Source of the DNA: JASGCL01 sp965203915
GTDB taxonomy: Bacteria > Pseudomonadota > Alphaproteobacteria > JASGCL01
Reading direction: 5' to 3'
Length of the DNA: 64,000 bases
Assembly (NCBI GenBank): GCA_965203915.1
Contig: OZ241918.1
Span: forward strand, 1,488,001 to 1,552,000
The notes beneath the pieces are model-generated. The model had not been told where the DNA came from and did not search any database. It was given only the letters and a program-made list of their open reading frames with translations. This document shows, one piece after another, positions 1 to 8,972 of the stretch. Both the position numbers and the translations under genes were made by a program. Every line of letters starts with the position of its first letter. Within the stretch, counting starts at the first letter, position 1.

Positions 1-432
1 AGCAATGGCACGCAACCTGGCGCGGTTAGCACCCTGAACACCCCCGCCGTCACGCCTGAGGCTATCAAAAATTTTCACCCCTTCACCATTTTGTTTGATA
101 AAACCATCGACCAAAACACACCTATCAAGGTAAAAATTCTTACGCCACGGGTTGACGCGAAAATCAACGAAACCAAAAAAGTCGTCTATCAAGTTGAAAA
201 CTTGAGCGACAAAACATTTGTTCTTACCAGTTCATACAATGCCACCCCCGAAAAATATGCTCATGAGATTGTTAAGACCCAATGTTTTTGTTTTGAAAAA
301 CATACATTGAAACCCTACGAACGTAGAAACTTCACCGTGGTGTTTTTTATTAGCCCGACTATCATCAGCACCGAAGGGGCGGAGAAAGTTCGCGAACTAA
401 CCATCGGTTATCATTTTTATCGCGCTTCCTAA
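1..432 (+). CDS. ctaG: Cytochrome c oxidase assembly protein CtaG/Cox11, C-terminal part
   Basis: The frame is open from the first base of the window, so the 5' end lies outside it; 143 residues are visible. Cox11/CtaG is a membrane-anchored, periplasm-facing copper chaperone that delivers Cu(B) to subunit I of cytochrome c oxidase. The copper-binding CFCF motif is seen (KTQCFCFEKHTL), followed by the PYERRNFTVVFFISP stretch that matches the family's beta-sandwich end. The next gene is oxidase subunit III, the usual neighbour. The N-terminal membrane anchor is not in the window. Confidence 0.9.
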   Translation, partial: SNGTQPGAVSTLNTPAVTPEAIKNFHPFTILFDKTIDQNTPIKVKILTPRVDAKINETKKVVYQVENLSDKTFVLTSSYNATPEKYAHEIVKTQCFCFEKHTLKPYERRNFTVVFFISPTIISTEGAEKVRELTIGYHFYRAS

Positions 433-443
433 AAAAAAATATT

Positions 444-493
444 AGGCAATAATTAGGCAACCTGGAATGCGATTCTTTGCTTGATTATTGCCT
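444..493. repeat. Inverted repeat between ctaG and ctaE
   Basis: Ten-base arms AGGCAATAAT (444-453) and ATTATTGCCT (484-493) are perfect inverted repeats separated by 30 bases. There is no T-run after the second arm, so it is not a standard terminator. It could be an mRNA processing or stability hairpin in the oxidase operon, or a protein-binding site. Confidence 0.4.
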
Positions 494-531
494 GATAAAT
501 TGTTAAAAGCCGTCCTATTATAAAAAATAAT

Positions 532-1407
532 ATGGCAAACAAAAAGGCAAATCACGATTATCATTTGGTGGACCCAAGTCCATGGCCTTTGTTAGGTGCC
601 TTCGCGGGCTTCATTTTGGCCTTTGGCTTCATCTGCATGCTGCACCCCGATATTTTTGCTATCAAGATTGCCAGTGACAACAAATTATTTTCTACCATTT
701 ACAACATCATCGTCCTTACCCCTGGTATGGTGTTGGTGCTTTACACTTTTTATTATTGGTGGCGCGATGTTATTAAGGAAGGTAAACAAGGTTTCCACAC
801 CGCCGTGGTGGAAAAGGGGCTACGCCTTGGCATGGCCCTGTTTATTATATCGGAGGTTATGTTTTTCGTCGCCTTCTTCTGGGCATTTTTCTACAGCAGT
901 TTATTTGTTGATGATGTAAAATTAATAACCCGTTATGTTTTCACGGGTGGCATTTGGCCCCCCAAGGGTATCCATCCTGTTGAAACCTTTGAATTACCAT
1001 TTGTGAACACCTTGATATTGTTGTTGTCGGGCACCACCCTAACTTGGGCTCACCATGCTTTGAGAGAAAACAATCGCAAGGATCTATTGCGCGGTTTGCA
1101 ATATACCATTTTGTTGGGCTTGCTTTTTACCTCCATCCAATTGTTTGAATATTTGGAATCTGATTTTTCTTTAAAAAGCGGTAGTTACGGCTCAACATTT
1201 TTTATGGCCACTGGGTTTCACGGGCTTCATGTTATTATCGGCACCATCTTCCTTGTTATTTGCTACATTCGTTCCAAGCGCGGTGATTTCACCCCCACCC
1301 ACCATTTTGGGTTGGAGGCTGCCGCATGGTATTGGCACTTCGTCGATGTGGTTTGGTTGATATTATTTGTCAGCATCTATTGGTGGGGCGGGTCGGGCGG
1401 ACAATAA
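532..1407 (+). CDS. ctaE: Cytochrome c oxidase subunit III
   Basis: A 291-residue, strongly hydrophobic protein with about seven membrane segments. It carries family hallmarks: the N-terminal HDYHLVDPSPWPLLGAFAG stretch, the SEVMFFVAFFWAFF helix, the HHALRENNR loop, FHGLHVIIGT, and the C-terminal WYWHFVDVVWLILFVSIYWWG. Subunit III is part of the aa3-type oxidase core in the inner membrane and stabilises proton uptake by subunit I. It follows the Cox11 gene and precedes DUF983 and SURF1, the usual alphaproteobacterial order. Length is normal; no clear Shine-Dalgarno is seen before the ATG. Confidence 0.96.
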   Translation: MANKKANHDYHLVDPSPWPLLGAFAGFILAFGFICMLHPDIFAIKIASDNKLFSTIYNIIVLTPGMVLVLYTFYYWWRDVIKEGKQGFHTAVVEKGLRLGMALFIISEVMFFVAFFWAFFYSSLFVDDVKLITRYVFTGGIWPPKGIHPVETFELPFVNTLILLLSGTTLTWAHHALRENNRKDLLRGLQYTILLGLLFTSIQLFEYLESDFSLKSGSYGSTFFMATGFHGLHVIIGTIFLVICYIRSKRGDFTPTHHFGLEAAAWYWHFVDVVWLILFVSIYWWGGSGGQ

Positions 1408-1527
1408 CGCTATCGCTTAGCCATTTTTTATACGGGTGGTGCCAAACAACAATCAATGGGGCATCGTCTATTCACCAACCATGAATGATAACATGGCCAA
1501 AAATTTTATATTATTTGTAACAACCTT

Positions 1528-1896
1528 ATGCCGCGTAAAAAAAATCGTCCACCCTTAAGCTTGGGTTTATTAATTGCATTGTCATTGGGCGGGTTGTGCC
1601 CCGTTTGTCATGAAGGAAAAATCTTTACTGGCTATAGCAATGTTAAAACCCGCTGTGCCAATTGTGGCCATAATTTACAGCAAGAAAATTCTGGCGATGG
1701 ACCTTCGGCATTTTTGTTGCTGTTGATAGGCTTCCCCGCCGTTTTTTTTATTGCCTTTTTGTATGTAAAGTATAATTGGTCTTTTTGGTTGCTGTTTTTG
1801 ATATTTACGCTTATGGTCGCGCTGGGAATGGTTCTTTTGTTACGCCCGTTAAAGGCCATGTTCATTGTGTTGCAACATTACACAAAAAGTGAGTAG
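1528..1896 (+). CDS. DUF983 family small membrane protein
   Basis: A 122-residue protein with an N-terminal zinc-ribbon-like pair of Cys motifs (CPVCHEGKIF and CANCGHNL, about residues 31-55), then two hydrophobic segments. This is the DUF983 pattern, which in alphaproteobacteria sits next to oxidase subunit III and SURF1, as here. Biochemical function is unknown; a role in oxidase biogenesis is suggested by position only. ATG start chosen because the sequence begins MPRKKNRPPLSLG, typical for the family. Confidence 0.82.
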   Translation: MPRKKNRPPLSLGLLIALSLGGLCPVCHEGKIFTGYSNVKTRCANCGHNLQQENSGDGPSAFLLLLIGFPAVFFIAFLYVKYNWSFWLLFLIFTLMVALGMVLLLRPLKAMFIVLQHYTKSE

Positions 1897-1936
1897 TCAT
1901 TCCGCGCAAAAATACAAAAATATTGAATCAATTTTT

Positions 1937-2752
1937 ATGAAAAAATCGACAACGCGCCCAATCATCCTGCTGCCGCTTATTGTCATAACCTTCTTGCTTG
2001 GTTTGTGGCAATGTTCCCGCCTCTATACCAAAACGCAAATTATTCAAACGCAATTAACCAACCAATCCGCCGCCGCCATTGCATGGTATCCCAACCCCAG
2101 CCTTGATAAAAACGACCGCGGAAAAAAATTTGTTATCACGGGGCAATTATTCCCCGACAAAACCATTTACCTCTTAACCCTGGCGCCCGACGAAAGCGAA
2201 ACCCGCGGTTACGAAGCCGTCATGCCATTTTTAACCAGCGATGGTGAATGGCTGATAACATCGGTTGGTTTTTATAAAGAACGTTTAAAGAAAAACATCA
2301 CCAGCCAAGCCATCGACCGCGATATTACCCCCGCCCTGTCATCGCTTAAGGGTAAGACATTAAGCATCACGGTCTACGCCGACCCCATCAAACCGCAAGG
2401 GATGTTCACCCCCGACAATGTCAGCACCAGCAAAATTTGGTTTTATATAAACAAGCAACAGCTAGCCAATATTTGGCAAAGGCAAGATTTTTTATCCAGC
2501 AAGCCCAGCAACCAATTCCTGTTCAAGGTCGCCAACCTGCAACCCTTACCCGCCGCTTTACAAAAAAATGTAACGCCCCAAACTGGGTTGGTGTTTTTTG
2601 AAAATGGTTTGTCCTTGCCCTATAATCGTCATCTGGAATATATCGCCACCTGGTGGCTGCTTGCAATTTTTGGCTTCCTGCTTTATTGGTTTGGCTCGGG
2701 CGCAACCAGCGAAAACAAAAAGAAGCCGACAAAAAAAATAAAAAATAAATAA
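1937..2752 (+). CDS. SURF1 family cytochrome oxidase assembly protein
   Basis: A 271-residue protein with one membrane helix near each end (about residues 8-26 and 243-262) and a large periplasmic domain, the SURF1 layout. Motifs seen are GLWQCSRLYTK after the first helix, a GQLFPDKTIYL segment, and the C-terminal NRHLEYIATWWLLA helix. SURF1/Shy1 helps insert haem a into oxidase subunit I. The frame stays open upstream to a TTG at 1865 inside the DUF983 gene, but the ATG at 1937 directly precedes MKKSTTRPI and the membrane anchor, so it is the better start. Confidence 0.88.
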   Translation: MKKSTTRPIILLPLIVITFLLGLWQCSRLYTKTQIIQTQLTNQSAAAIAWYPNPSLDKNDRGKKFVITGQLFPDKTIYLLTLAPDESETRGYEAVMPFLTSDGEWLITSVGFYKERLKKNITSQAIDRDITPALSSLKGKTLSITVYADPIKPQGMFTPDNVSTSKIWFYINKQQLANIWQRQDFLSSKPSNQFLFKVANLQPLPAALQKNVTPQTGLVFFENGLSLPYNRHLEYIATWWLLAIFGFLLYWFGSGATSENKKKPTKKIKNK

Positions 2753-2765
2753 TTATACTCCCTGC

Positions 2766-3410
2766 ATGAGCGACATCTACAACCAAGCTGTTAAACACTT
2801 ACCCGAAAAAGTTTCCTCGGCGATTATCCTCCTCCATGGTTATGGTGCCGACGGCAATGATTTGTTGGCACCCATCAGTCAAAATTGGGCAAGTGTTTTC
2901 CCCACCACCGCGCTGCTCGCCCCCAACGGGCTTATCAAACGTCCCGTTTTTGGTTATGAGTGGTTTCGCCTAACCAACATCAGCGAACAAGAAATAACCA
3001 CGGGCGTGGTTGAAACCGAAAAATCAATTTGGCAATTGTTAGGCGATACCGCCGCCAACCTGTCGCTGGATTACAAAAAGATTTTTTTGTTGGGCTTTAG
3101 CCAAGGCACCATCGTTGCCCTGCATGCTGGTTTAAAATACAACCAAGCCCTCGGCGGCATCATTGGTTTTTCGGGTGCACTGCCCGATAGGGAAAAGATA
3201 AAATCGAACATCAAACAAAAACCGCCCATCCTGCTTGCCCATGGCGAATTGGACCCCGTGGTGCCATGTTTAGCGTCGGAGGCTGCCAGCCGCGCCCTTA
3301 AAGAATCGGGGGTGGATGTTACCTTGCTTGTCGAACCCAACCTGGCCCATGCCATTGGCCCCCAAGGATTTCAAGCCGCAACCGAATTTTTACAAACGCA
3401 CGGCGCGTAA
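2766..3410 (+). CDS. Phospholipase/carboxylesterase family serine esterase
   Basis: A 214-residue cytosolic alpha/beta hydrolase. Key signs: the oxyanion segment LLHGYGADGNDLLAP (residues 22-36), the nucleophile elbow GFSQGT, the acid residue in HGELDPVVP, and the catalytic His in EPNLAHAIG. This is the carboxylesterase II/acyl-protein thioesterase-like family; the natural substrate cannot be inferred. It begins 13 bases after the SURF1 stop and may share its transcript. Length is normal for the family. Confidence 0.88.
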   Translation: MSDIYNQAVKHLPEKVSSAIILLHGYGADGNDLLAPISQNWASVFPTTALLAPNGLIKRPVFGYEWFRLTNISEQEITTGVVETEKSIWQLLGDTAANLSLDYKKIFLLGFSQGTIVALHAGLKYNQALGGIIGFSGALPDREKIKSNIKQKPPILLAHGELDPVVPCLASEAASRALKESGVDVTLLVEPNLAHAIGPQGFQAATEFLQTHGA

Positions 3411-3576
3411 ATTAGGCAAATAATACGGGATAGAATTTTTATCCTGGCAACCATCAAAATTTTCTGCAACCTAACATGGGCTCCCACGCGCCCTGTGATG
3501 CTACCTGATTTCTCTACTGGATTTCTCTACTGGATTTATGGGGCAAAAACGTTCTAAAAGATAATCCACGATAAAC

Positions 3577-4161
3577 ATGGCAAACAAAGAACTTGATTTT
3601 ATTTTAGCCTCGGCCTCGCCGCGCCGCCTGGCCTTGCTGGCGCAATTATCCATCGCCCCCGCGGCGGTTATACCCGCCCATATCGATGAAACGCCGCAAC
3701 GCGCCGAATTGCCAAAGGATTATGTATCACGCGTCGCCAAGCAAAAGGCAGCGATGGTTGCCAGCCAACAACCGCATAAAAATATTTTGGCGGCCGATAC
3801 CGTGGTCGCCATGGGGCGGCGCATCATACCCCAGCCGCATGACGAAGCCACGGCGGCGGCGATGATACATAAACTTCAGGGGCGACGGCATCGCATCTAC
3901 ACCGCTATGGTCATGGTAACGGCCGATGGGAAAATAATCGAACGTATCAGCCAAACACGCGTCAAATTAAAACCATTGAACCAGCAAGAAATAAAAAATT
4001 ACATCGCTTCGCAAGAATGGCAAGGGCGGACGGGCGGGCTTGCCCTTGACCTTTCGGCGGGCGCGTGGTGCGGTTGGATAAACGGCAGTTACAGCAATTG
4101 CCTGGGGCTTGACCTGACAACCACCTATCAATTATTAAAGGGGGTGGGTTTAATAACATGA
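3577..4161 (+). CDS. maf: Maf-like nucleoside triphosphate pyrophosphatase
   Basis: A 194-residue protein with the family start ILASASPRRLALL (residues 9-21), the conserved ADTVVAMG, and the YTAMVMV segment in the middle. Maf proteins hydrolyse non-canonical or modified nucleoside triphosphates and were first linked to septum formation. The stop codon overlaps the ATG of rarA in an ATGA arrangement (4158-4161), indicating translational coupling. Confidence 0.92.
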   Translation: MANKELDFILASASPRRLALLAQLSIAPAAVIPAHIDETPQRAELPKDYVSRVAKQKAAMVASQQPHKNILAADTVVAMGRRIIPQPHDEATAAAMIHKLQGRRHRIYTAMVMVTADGKIIERISQTRVKLKPLNQQEIKNYIASQEWQGRTGGLALDLSAGAWCGWINGSYSNCLGLDLTTTYQLLKGVGLIT

Positions 4162-5561
4162 GCAACCTATTTGATGAAACCAACCGACAAGATGATGGAG
4201 GACAAAGGGTCGGTGATTCAAAGAAACCTAACAACAAATTTGCAAACAAATTATTGGCCGAAGCCTTACGCCCGCACCATTTACAAGACGTGGTGGGACA
4301 GGAACATTTAACGGGCCGCACCAACCATGATGAAAAATCTGCAACCTCCTCCACGGTTGCGCCCTTATTGCTTATGGTGCAAGAAAAAAAATTACGCTCG
4401 ATGATATTATGGGGCCCGCCAGGGGTGGGCAAAACCACCATCGCTTTGTTGTTGGCAAAAGATTCAGGGATGCAGTTTCGCTCGCTATCCGCGGTGTTTA
4501 GCGGCGTGGCCGACCTGAAAAAAATTTTTGAAGAAGCCGAGATAGCCCGCACCATGGGCTTGGCGACTTGCCTATTTGTTGATGAAATTCACCGTTTTAA
4601 TCGCGCGCAACAAGATAGTTTTTTACCCTATGTCGAGCGCGGGCTTATTATCCTTATCGGTGCCACCACGGAAAATCCGTCCTTTGCCCTTAACAATGCG
4701 TTGCTGTCGCGCCTCAGCGTGTTTGTTTTGCAACCCTTACAGGATAAAGACTTCGAACAATTATTGCACCGCGCCGAAACCTATTATGATAAAAAATTTT
4801 TGTTGGATGATGCCAGCAAAAAAACACTGTATGAGTTAGCCGCGGGCGATGGCCGTTATTTTTTAAACATGTTGGAACAAATATATTTTGCCAATTTATC
4901 ATCGCCGCCCGACCATGAAAAATTATTATCATTGGTGCAAAAAAGATCCGCCCTTTACGATAAGGGCGAAGAAGGACATTACAATTATATTTCCGCCCTG
5001 CATAAATCGGTAAGGGGTAGCGACCCCGACGCCGCATTATATTGGCTTTACCGTATGCTCAACGCGGGCGAAGACCGAAATTTTTTGGCGCGGCGTATCG
5101 TGCGCATGGCCTACGAAGATATTGGCTTGGCCGATACCAACGCGCAAACCGTTGCCATCACGGCTTGGCAAACCATGGAACGGTTGGGCACGCCCGAGGG
5201 GGAAATAGCCCTTGCCACCGCCGTGGTGTATTTGGCCTTGGCGCCCAAATCAAACGCCATATACAAGGCGGTGCAACAGGCCGAAGATTTTGCCAGACGG
5301 CATAACAATGAAAATCCGCCCAAAATTATTTTAAATGCCCCCACCAAATTGATGAAAAATTTAGATTATGGCAAGGATTATATTTACGACCACAATGACC
5401 CCGATGGTTTTTCGGGTCAACATTATTTCCCCGATACCATCAATCGCGTGGAATTTTTTTCGCCCGTGCAACGCGGGTTTGAACGCGAATTAACAAAACG
5501 CAAAGAATATTTTGAAACCTTGCGCGCCAAAAAACAAAAAAAACATAAAGAAGGTAAGTAG
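4158..5561 (+). CDS. rarA: Replication-associated recombination protein A (RarA/MgsA AAA+ ATPase)
   Basis: A 467-residue clamp-loader-like AAA+ ATPase acting at stalled replication forks. Seen: the RPHHLQDVVGQEHL start, Walker A GPPGVGKTT, Walker B LFVDEIHRFN, sensor GATTENPSFALNNALLSR, and the C-terminal YEDIGLAD and PKSNAIYKA tetramerisation-domain motifs. The C-terminus is Lys-rich. The start overlaps the maf stop by four bases. About 30 residues of polar leader precede the conserved part. Confidence 0.95.
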   Translation: MSNLFDETNRQDDGGQRVGDSKKPNNKFANKLLAEALRPHHLQDVVGQEHLTGRTNHDEKSATSSTVAPLLLMVQEKKLRSMILWGPPGVGKTTIALLLAKDSGMQFRSLSAVFSGVADLKKIFEEAEIARTMGLATCLFVDEIHRFNRAQQDSFLPYVERGLIILIGATTENPSFALNNALLSRLSVFVLQPLQDKDFEQLLHRAETYYDKKFLLDDASKKTLYELAAGDGRYFLNMLEQIYFANLSSPPDHEKLLSLVQKRSALYDKGEEGHYNYISALHKSVRGSDPDAALYWLYRMLNAGEDRNFLARRIVRMAYEDIGLADTNAQTVAITAWQTMERLGTPEGEIALATAVVYLALAPKSNAIYKAVQQAEDFARRHNNENPPKIILNAPTKLMKNLDYGKDYIYDHNDPDGFSGQHYFPDTINRVEFFSPVQRGFERELTKRKEYFETLRAKKQKKHKEGK

Positions 5562-5572
5562 AAAAAATTATC

Positions 5573-7300
5573 ATGCAACATCGCCCACCCCGCCCGCACC
5601 AAGCCCAGCCGCACCCACGGCGTAGCAATCATTTGATTAAATCCAGGGCGGGCATCCATTCAACGGGGCGCGGCTTGGCAATTAACAATAACCCATCGGC
5701 CACCAACCAATTGGTTTTCTTCTATCCTTTGCTATCGACGCCCTTGCTTGGTTTGTTATCTGGTTTTGCTTTTGTGCCATGGCAAATGGCTTGGCTTTTT
5801 CCCTTGGCCTTATGGCTTTTTATGAAAAAAATTTTTGATAACGATTTTATTCGCCGCCAACCAACCAAAGTCATTCTTGGCAACGGATTTTTATTTTATT
5901 TTTGTCAAAATATCATCACCCTGTCGTGGCTTGGTTCCGCGCCGATTGTTTTTGACCAAAGCCTGTGGTGGGTGGGTGGATTGATTACCATTCTTATGCC
6001 CGCGCTGGTAGCTAGTTGTTACGTGCCTGTTTTCTTGTTGATAAAAAAATTTGGCGCTTCGACCAACCAAAAAATATTGCTGTTATGGTTGGGCTTGTCC
6101 TTCATCGACGGTGCGCGCCAATGGTTCTTGTCAGGTTTTCCGTGGAATATTGCCAGCCATAGTTTTCTTTATCTTTCATTTTTTATGCCGCTGGTATCCG
6201 TGGCGGGGCAATATGTTTTATCTTGCTGGTTCTATGGTTGTGTTAGCTTGGTTTTGATATTCTGGTATGAACGCAATAAGCGCGGTATTCGTTACCGCCC
6301 ACCATTTTTGATTATCGGCGGGTTGGCTTGGTTGTTGTCACCCGCCATGTTGGCCTATTACATGGCGCATCGCACGGTGGCGTTGGAAAATAATAATCAA
6401 AACCTACAGATTGTTTTGGTCCAGCCCAATTTATCGGTCGACGATAGGTACCGCAAACCATTGGCAGAAAACATAGCCACCTTAAAAAAAACTAGCCAGC
6501 CAGCAACCCCAACATTGAACAACAAGCAACCAACATTGATTATTTGGCCCGAAAGCGCGGTGCCGTTAGATTTTTCTGGCAACAAATTGGCGGCCGAATT
6601 CATCACCAATTTCTTGAAACCCAACCAACAATTGTTGCTGGGCACACTACGCCTTAATGAAAAAAATCAAGAAACCAACAACATGACCTTGCTCAATAGC
6701 CAGGGCAAGCGATTGGCAAATTACGACAAACATCATCTTGTGCCCTATGGCGAGTATTTACCATTTGGCAAGCTCGCCAAAAGTCTTGGCATCCTGCCCT
6801 TGGCGGCGCGCAACATCAACCTGGCGGCGGGGGCCAAACCAACCCCGATTAAAACATCCTATGGTTTTTCATTTTTGCCGTTGATATGTTACGAAGTCGC
6901 TTTCCCCCATCTTATAAATCATTATTCGGGAAAAAAAGATAAGCCCGAGGCTATCATCAACATCACCAACGATGCTTGGTTTGGCGAATCGGTTGGGCCC
7001 GCGCAACATCTTTTTTTGGCGCGGTTGCGCGCCGCCGAAAATGGCTTGCCGCTTTATCGCGCCGCCATGAGTGGTATCAGTGCCATCATCGACAGCCATG
7101 GCCAAATTGTGGAGAGGATAGATTTCAACAACCAGGGCGCGCTGGTAACCAGCAACCTGCCCCATCATGCTGCCGCGCCGTTTTATGCGCAACATCGCGC
7201 TGTTATCGACAATGGTTTGGCGTTGTTGTTGTTGTTCGGTATCTTTTTGCTTTGCCTTGCGCCCAAGTTATCGCTACAATACCGCGACAAGCAAAAATAA
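5573..7300 (+). CDS. lnt: Apolipoprotein N-acyltransferase
   Basis: A 575-residue inner membrane enzyme that adds the third acyl chain to lipoproteins. The N-terminal half has about seven hydrophobic helices; the C-terminal half is a periplasmic nitrilase-like domain with the catalytic triad visible as E in IIWPESAVP, K in YDKHHLVPYGEYLPFG, and C in PLICYEVAFP; NITNDAWFG follows. A final helix (VIDNGLALLLLFGIF) closes the protein. The first 45 residues are basic and proline-rich and unlike the usual short N-terminus, so initiation may occur further in. It begins 11 bases after rarA. Confidence 0.93.
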   Translation: MQHRPPRPHQAQPHPRRSNHLIKSRAGIHSTGRGLAINNNPSATNQLVFFYPLLSTPLLGLLSGFAFVPWQMAWLFPLALWLFMKKIFDNDFIRRQPTKVILGNGFLFYFCQNIITLSWLGSAPIVFDQSLWWVGGLITILMPALVASCYVPVFLLIKKFGASTNQKILLLWLGLSFIDGARQWFLSGFPWNIASHSFLYLSFFMPLVSVAGQYVLSCWFYGCVSLVLIFWYERNKRGIRYRPPFLIIGGLAWLLSPAMLAYYMAHRTVALENNNQNLQIVLVQPNLSVDDRYRKPLAENIATLKKTSQPATPTLNNKQPTLIIWPESAVPLDFSGNKLAAEFITNFLKPNQQLLLGTLRLNEKNQETNNMTLLNSQGKRLANYDKHHLVPYGEYLPFGKLAKSLGILPLAARNINLAAGAKPTPIKTSYGFSFLPLICYEVAFPHLINHYSGKKDKPEAIINITNDAWFGESVGPAQHLFLARLRAAENGLPLYRAAMSGISAIIDSHGQIVERIDFNNQGALVTSNLPHHAAAPFYAQHRAVIDNGLALLLLFGIFLLCLAPKLSLQYRDKQK

Positions 7301-7339
7301 TATTCGCCCTTTGACAATATATTGCCTTGCCCAAACATC

Positions 7340-7981
7340 ATGATAAAAAAACTAAACCCGCGTAAGATTTTAATTCTGCCCGACAATATATTGCGCCAAC
7401 CGTCAAAAGACATCTCGCGCGTTTCAGACGAAACACGTTCTATCTTTGACGATTTGCTCGAAACCATGAAATTGGCCAATGGTATAGGTTTGGCCGCCCC
7501 CCAGGTTGGGTTGTTACAAAAATTGGTCGTTATCGACTTTCAATATTCGACCCGTTACCCTCAAGAAGACCTGGCGACCGCTGATGCCGACTTACAAACC
7601 CAAGGGCAAGAGGATGAACCTGTGGAAGATGACCCCATTGCTGATGACGATGAAAAAACCCACACCCTGTTTCTTGCCAACCCTGAGGTTGTCGAATTAT
7701 CGGACGAAACAAATATTTATCAAGAAGGTTGCCTTTCTATCCCTAAAGTATTTGCAAATGTTACCCGCCCGAAAAAGGTTAAGGTGCGTTATTGGGATTA
7801 CGATGGCAAAGAACAAGAAATTGCGGCCGATGGTTTGTTGGCAACCTGCCTTCAGCATGAAATTGACCACCTTAACGGCAAGCTATTCATTGATTATTTA
7901 TCGCCACTGAAACGTTCCATCATTGTAAGAAGATTTACCAAGGCAGCGAAAAATGCCGCCAAGGCAGAAGAAAATTCATAA
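7340..7981 (+). CDS. def: Peptide deformylase with an acidic insert
   Basis: Removes the formyl group from nascent protein N-termini; metalloenzyme of the cytosol. Motif 1 GIGLAAPQVG (residues 48-57), motif 2 EGCLSIP (129-135) and motif 3 QHEIDH (172-177) are intact, giving the Cys and two His metal ligands and catalytic Glu. Between motifs 1 and 2 there is a strongly acidic insert (about residues 74-106, rich in Glu and Asp) that most deformylases lack or have shorter. ATG at 7340 preferred over an in-frame TTG 18 bases upstream. Length 213. Confidence 0.93.
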   Translation: MIKKLNPRKILILPDNILRQPSKDISRVSDETRSIFDDLLETMKLANGIGLAAPQVGLLQKLVVIDFQYSTRYPQEDLATADADLQTQGQEDEPVEDDPIADDDEKTHTLFLANPEVVELSDETNIYQEGCLSIPKVFANVTRPKKVKVRYWDYDGKEQEIAADGLLATCLQHEIDHLNGKLFIDYLSPLKRSIIVRRFTKAAKNAAKAEENS

Positions 7982-8024
7982 GGCTAGTAAAAAAAGGGCG
8001 GAGAGAAACGATAGCGCGATTTTA

Positions 8025-8768
8025 TTAATCGTCACCCTTGCCCTTACCCTTATTGATCTCTTTGTGCAATTGTTCATAATAATCATCTTCATTATCCGAT
8101 ACATCGGGCGGTGGGGCAAAAACCTCGGCTATGGCGTTTTCTTGGGCAATATATTGATTGGCCAAACGTTGCAACGCCGCCATGTTGTTGCTAAAAAAAT
8201 GGTCGGCGCGTTTAACCAATTCATACTGAATGTTAATGCCCTTTTGACTTTGTAATTTGCTAACCAATTTTTCTTGGTCTTGGTAAGGAACAATGCTGTC
8301 GGCCGAACCCTGCAAAATAAGGCCCGATGTTGGACAGGGCGCAAGAAAAGAAAAATCATAAAGGTTCACGGGCGGTGCCACCGCAATGAAACGAAAAATC
8401 TCTGGCCGCCGCATCAACAATTGTAAGGCTATCCACGCGCCAAAAGAAAAACCCCCTATCCAAAAACGGCGGCTTTGGGTGTGGTGTTGTTGCATCCAAT
8501 CCAGCACCGCCGCGGCATCGGTCAATTCGCCTTCACCCTTGGCGAAGACGCCTTCCGATTTGCCTACACCACGAAAATTGAATCGCAACACATGGAAACC
8601 CTGCTTCACAAAACAATGGAACAAATTGAATATAACTTTATTATTCATCGTGCCGCCCTGCTCGGGGTTTGGGTGGAATAACACGGCGCAGGGGGAATCA
8701 AGTTTAACCCCTGGCATGTAGCGTCCTTCTAACCTTCCTTCTGGCCCATAAATAACGACTTCTGGCAT
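8025..8768 (-). CDS. Alpha/beta hydrolase of the COG2945 type
   Basis: A 247-residue predicted cytosolic hydrolase, convergent with def. It starts MPEVVIYGPEGRLEGRY, typical for this group, which argues for the ATG at 8768 rather than an upstream in-frame ATG at 8867. HPNPEQGGTMNNKV, the FNFRGVGKSEG turn, the nucleophile elbow GGFSFGAW, the acid in QGSADSIVP, and the terminal His in RADHFF are all present. Substrate unknown. Confidence 0.85.
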   Translation of the reverse strand: MPEVVIYGPEGRLEGRYMPGVKLDSPCAVLFHPNPEQGGTMNNKVIFNLFHCFVKQGFHVLRFNFRGVGKSEGVFAKGEGELTDAAAVLDWMQQHHTQSRRFWIGGFSFGAWIALQLLMRRPEIFRFIAVAPPVNLYDFSFLAPCPTSGLILQGSADSIVPYQDQEKLVSKLQSQKGINIQYELVKRADHFFSNNMAALQRLANQYIAQENAIAEVFAPPPDVSDNEDDYYEQLHKEINKGKGKGDD

Positions 8769-8972
8769 GGTGGGGTAATTATCCTTTCTGTGATATTTTG
8801 TCCTTAGCAGTGCTATAGAATAGCCAAGAATTTTTGGCAAGATTTTTATTATCATTATAAAATACAATGATGAAGGTCGAGGGAAATGGGCAGGTGCTTA
8901 ATAGGTGCAAGCTTTCTACAAAACCAATCGGCGTACTTGCTTTCAATCATCAATAAAGCTAAGGGTAAGATT

